Source: Acidovorax sp. NCPPB 4044 (GTDB lineage: Bacteria; Pseudomonadota; Gammaproteobacteria; Burkholderiales; Burkholderiaceae_C). From it: a stretch of 64,000 nt of DNA. The DNA lies in assembly GCF_028069655.1 (NCBI RefSeq), contig NZ_JAMCOS010000001.1, forward strand, positions 4,494,001 through 4,558,000. Direction: 5' to 3'. A model generated the notes under the pieces. The model was given only the letters and a program-made list of their open reading frames with translations. It had not been told where the DNA came from and made no database searches. Positions 62,845-64,000 of this stretch are shown here, in pieces (within the stretch, counting starts at the first letter, position 1; the number at the start of each line of letters is the position of its first letter). Position numbers and translations under genes: made by a program.

Positions 62845-63618
62845 ATGAGTGCATTCAACGAAGAGCGAGTCCTCACCGTCCACCACTGGACCGACCGCCT
62901 GTTCTCCTTCACCACCACGCGCGACACCTCGCTGCGGTTCTCCAACGGCCACTTCACGATGATCGGCCTGCGGGTGGACGGCAAGCCGCTGCTGCGGGCC
63001 TACAGCATCGCCAGCGCCAACTACGAAGAACACCTGGAGTTCCTCTCCATCAAGGTGCCCGACGGCCCGCTCACCTCGCGCCTGCAGAACATCCAGGTGG
63101 GCGACAGCATCGTCGTGGGCCGCAAGCCCACGGGCACGCTGCTCATCGACTACCTGCTGCCGGCCAAACGCCTCTACCTGATCTCCACCGGCACGGGCCT
63201 GGCGCCCTTCCTCTCGGTGATCCGCGACCCCGACACCTACGAGAAGTTCGAGGAAGTGGTGCTGGTGCACGGCGTGCGCCAGGTGAACGAGCTGGCCTAC
63301 CACGACTTCATCACACAGGAGCTGCCCCGGCACGAGTTCCTGGGCGAGACCGTGTCCCAACAGCTCAAGTACTACCCCACGGTCACGCGCGAGCCCTTCC
63401 GCAACCAGGGCCGCATCAACGACCTCATCGAAAGCGGCAAGCTGTTCACCGACCTGGGCGTGCCCCCGCTCGACCCGCTGGTGGACCGCGTGATGCTCTG
63501 CGGCAGCCCCGAGATGCTGGCCTCGCTCAAGGCCATCCTCGAAAAGCGCGATTTCGAAGAGGGCAACACCACCAAGCCCGGCGACTTCGTGATCGAGCGC
63601 GCCTTCGTCGAGAAGTGA
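62845..63618 (+). CDS. fpr: Ferredoxin/flavodoxin-NADP+ reductase
   Basis: A 257-residue flavoprotein. The FAD-binding beta barrel holds LLRAYSIASANYEEHLEF (RxYS motif at about residues 51-54). The NADP domain has STGTGLAPFLSV (about 114-125) and MLCGSPEML, and the C-terminus ends in a short FAD-stacking region (VIERAFVEK), as in proteobacterial FNRs. It passes electrons between NADPH and ferredoxin or flavodoxin for Fe-S and oxidative-stress reactions. The ATG at 62845 lacks a strong ribosome site (CTCTCCTG upstream), but the protein start is fixed by homology. Confidence 0.95.
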   Translation: MSAFNEERVLTVHHWTDRLFSFTTTRDTSLRFSNGHFTMIGLRVDGKPLLRAYSIASANYEEHLEFLSIKVPDGPLTSRLQNIQVGDSIVVGRKPTGTLLIDYLLPAKRLYLISTGTGLAPFLSVIRDPDTYEKFEEVVLVHGVRQVNELAYHDFITQELPRHEFLGETVSQQLKYYPTVTREPFRNQGRINDLIESGKLFTDLGVPPLDPLVDRVMLCGSPEMLASLKAILEKRDFEEGNTTKPGDFVIERAFVEK

Positions 63619-63671
63619 CGCGCCCCCGGCGGGCAGCGGCCAGGAAGGCCCGCCTGCCAGCCCGGAGAGGC

Positions 63672-63737
63672 CTTGGAGTCTTTTCGCCTCCATGCCGCCG
63701 GATTTATTGAATAGTTTGCTACATATTCAATAGCAAA
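63672..63737 (-). repeat. Dispersed palindromic repeat, copy 7
   Basis: On the minus strand TTGCTATTGAATATGTAGCA is followed by AACTATTCAATAAAT, CCGGCGGCATG and GGCGAAAAG. It lies downstream of fpr, between it and the terminator of the next gene. Confidence 0.85.
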
Positions 63738-63764
63738 ACCCTGGGACGCAGCCCTGATGGAACG

Positions 63765-63791
63765 AAAACGGGCGGCCCGCAGGCCGCCCGT
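63765..63791 (-). terminator. Intrinsic terminator of the downstream envelope gene
   Basis: A perfect 10-base stem, ACGGGCGGCC (63768-63777) with GGCCGCCCGT (63782-63791), is followed on the minus strand by a short T stretch (TTTTCGTT). It sits 60 bases after the stop of the minus-strand gene at 63851. Confidence 0.7.
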
Positions 63792-63850
63792 CAGGGTGGG
63801 AGACGCCGTGGCGGTGCGGCCGGCAGGGCCGCCGCGCGCGCCGGGTGCCG

Positions 63851-64000
63851 TCAATAGCCGTTGTCGACCACGCGCACCGACTGCGGCGCCTGGGCATAGC
63901 CACCGCCATAGCCGCCGCCGTAGTTGCCGTTGTCCACGCGGAAGCTGCGGCCTTCCACCCGCACCGCCGTGCCTTCGGCCACCGGCTGCGAACGCGTGAA
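63851..64000 (-). CDS. Envelope protein C-terminus (glycine-zipper/SlyB-like)
   Basis: Only the last 49 residues are in the window; the gene enters from beyond 64000. The segment has VAEGTAVRVEGRSFRVDNG and a Gly/Tyr-rich stretch (NYGGGYGGGYAQAP), ending SVRVVDNGY. Short basic-acidic VxVEGxxxRVxNG ends of this kind occur in outer-membrane lipoproteins with a glycine-zipper 2TM domain. The domain itself is not in view, so the assignment is weak. A terminator follows it. Confidence 0.5.
   Translation of the reverse strand, partial: FTRSQPVAEGTAVRVEGRSFRVDNGNYGGGYGGGYAQAPQSVRVVDNGY

Overview
The window is very GC-rich (about 70 percent) and densely coded. It looks like a chromosomal segment of a Comamonadaceae betaproteobacterium, most likely a plant-pathogenic Acidovorax/Paracidovorax. 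This is an inference from Burkholderiales-type features: a Bug-type binding protein, a torF-like porin/glnK/amtB operon, a GbsR-type regulator next to cydAB, and two canonical plant-pathogen Hrp promoters (PIP box plus -10 box). No rRNA, tRNA, CRISPR array, transposase or integrase was seen.

0-5 kb: a partial sensor kinase, a divergent MFS transporter/LysR pair, and then a low-GC accessory patch. The patch holds an unknown small gene, a probable type III effector (N-myristoylation/palmitoylation start plus an F-box-like motif, with a textbook PIP-box promoter) and the broken remainder of a DUF6421-like gene. 5-10.3 kb: a class IV aminotransferase, a nitronate monooxygenase-like enzyme, and a GbsR-type regulator with cytochrome bd oxidase genes. 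10.3-17.4 kb (mostly minus strand): surface-glycan genes (two glycosyltransferases and an O-antigen-ligase-like protein), a zinc-ribbon protein, ilvE, radA and a lipoprotein. 17.5-27.3 kb: housekeeping and transport genes (panE-like, GST, peptide-binding protein, alr, lplT, DMT exporter, DctP, glutathione peroxidase).

27.3-31.7 kb is accessory: a candidate glycine-zipper toxin with an adjacent possible immunity gene, a large exported protein made of two repeats, and a WYL regulator with a VOC protein. 31.7-43.1 kb: a ProQ-domain protein, a hydrolase, a TauE exporter, a TauD-like dioxygenase, glcF and glcE, an SMP-30 protein, and the nitrogen operon torF-like/glnK/amtB with a sigma-54 promoter and a perfect NtrC-type site. 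43.4-45.3 kb: an AbiEi/AbiEii type IV toxin-antitoxin (phage-defence) pair. 45.4-54.9 kb: comM/yifB, a DctB/DctD-type two-component system facing a Bug binding-protein gene that has its own sigma-54 promoter and two in-phase activator-like sites, a second binding protein and a chemoreceptor. 55-64 kb: SDR/LysR, a second PIP-box-driven effector candidate, a livK-livHM(fused)-livG-livF operon, fpr and a partial envelope protein.

A dispersed palindromic repeat of about 60-65 bp occurs seven times across the window. It lies mostly between genes, but one copy is translated inside glcE. The most interesting items are the two effector candidates, this repeat family, the candidate toxin/immunity pair and the sigma-54 control region at 50.3-50.5 kb.
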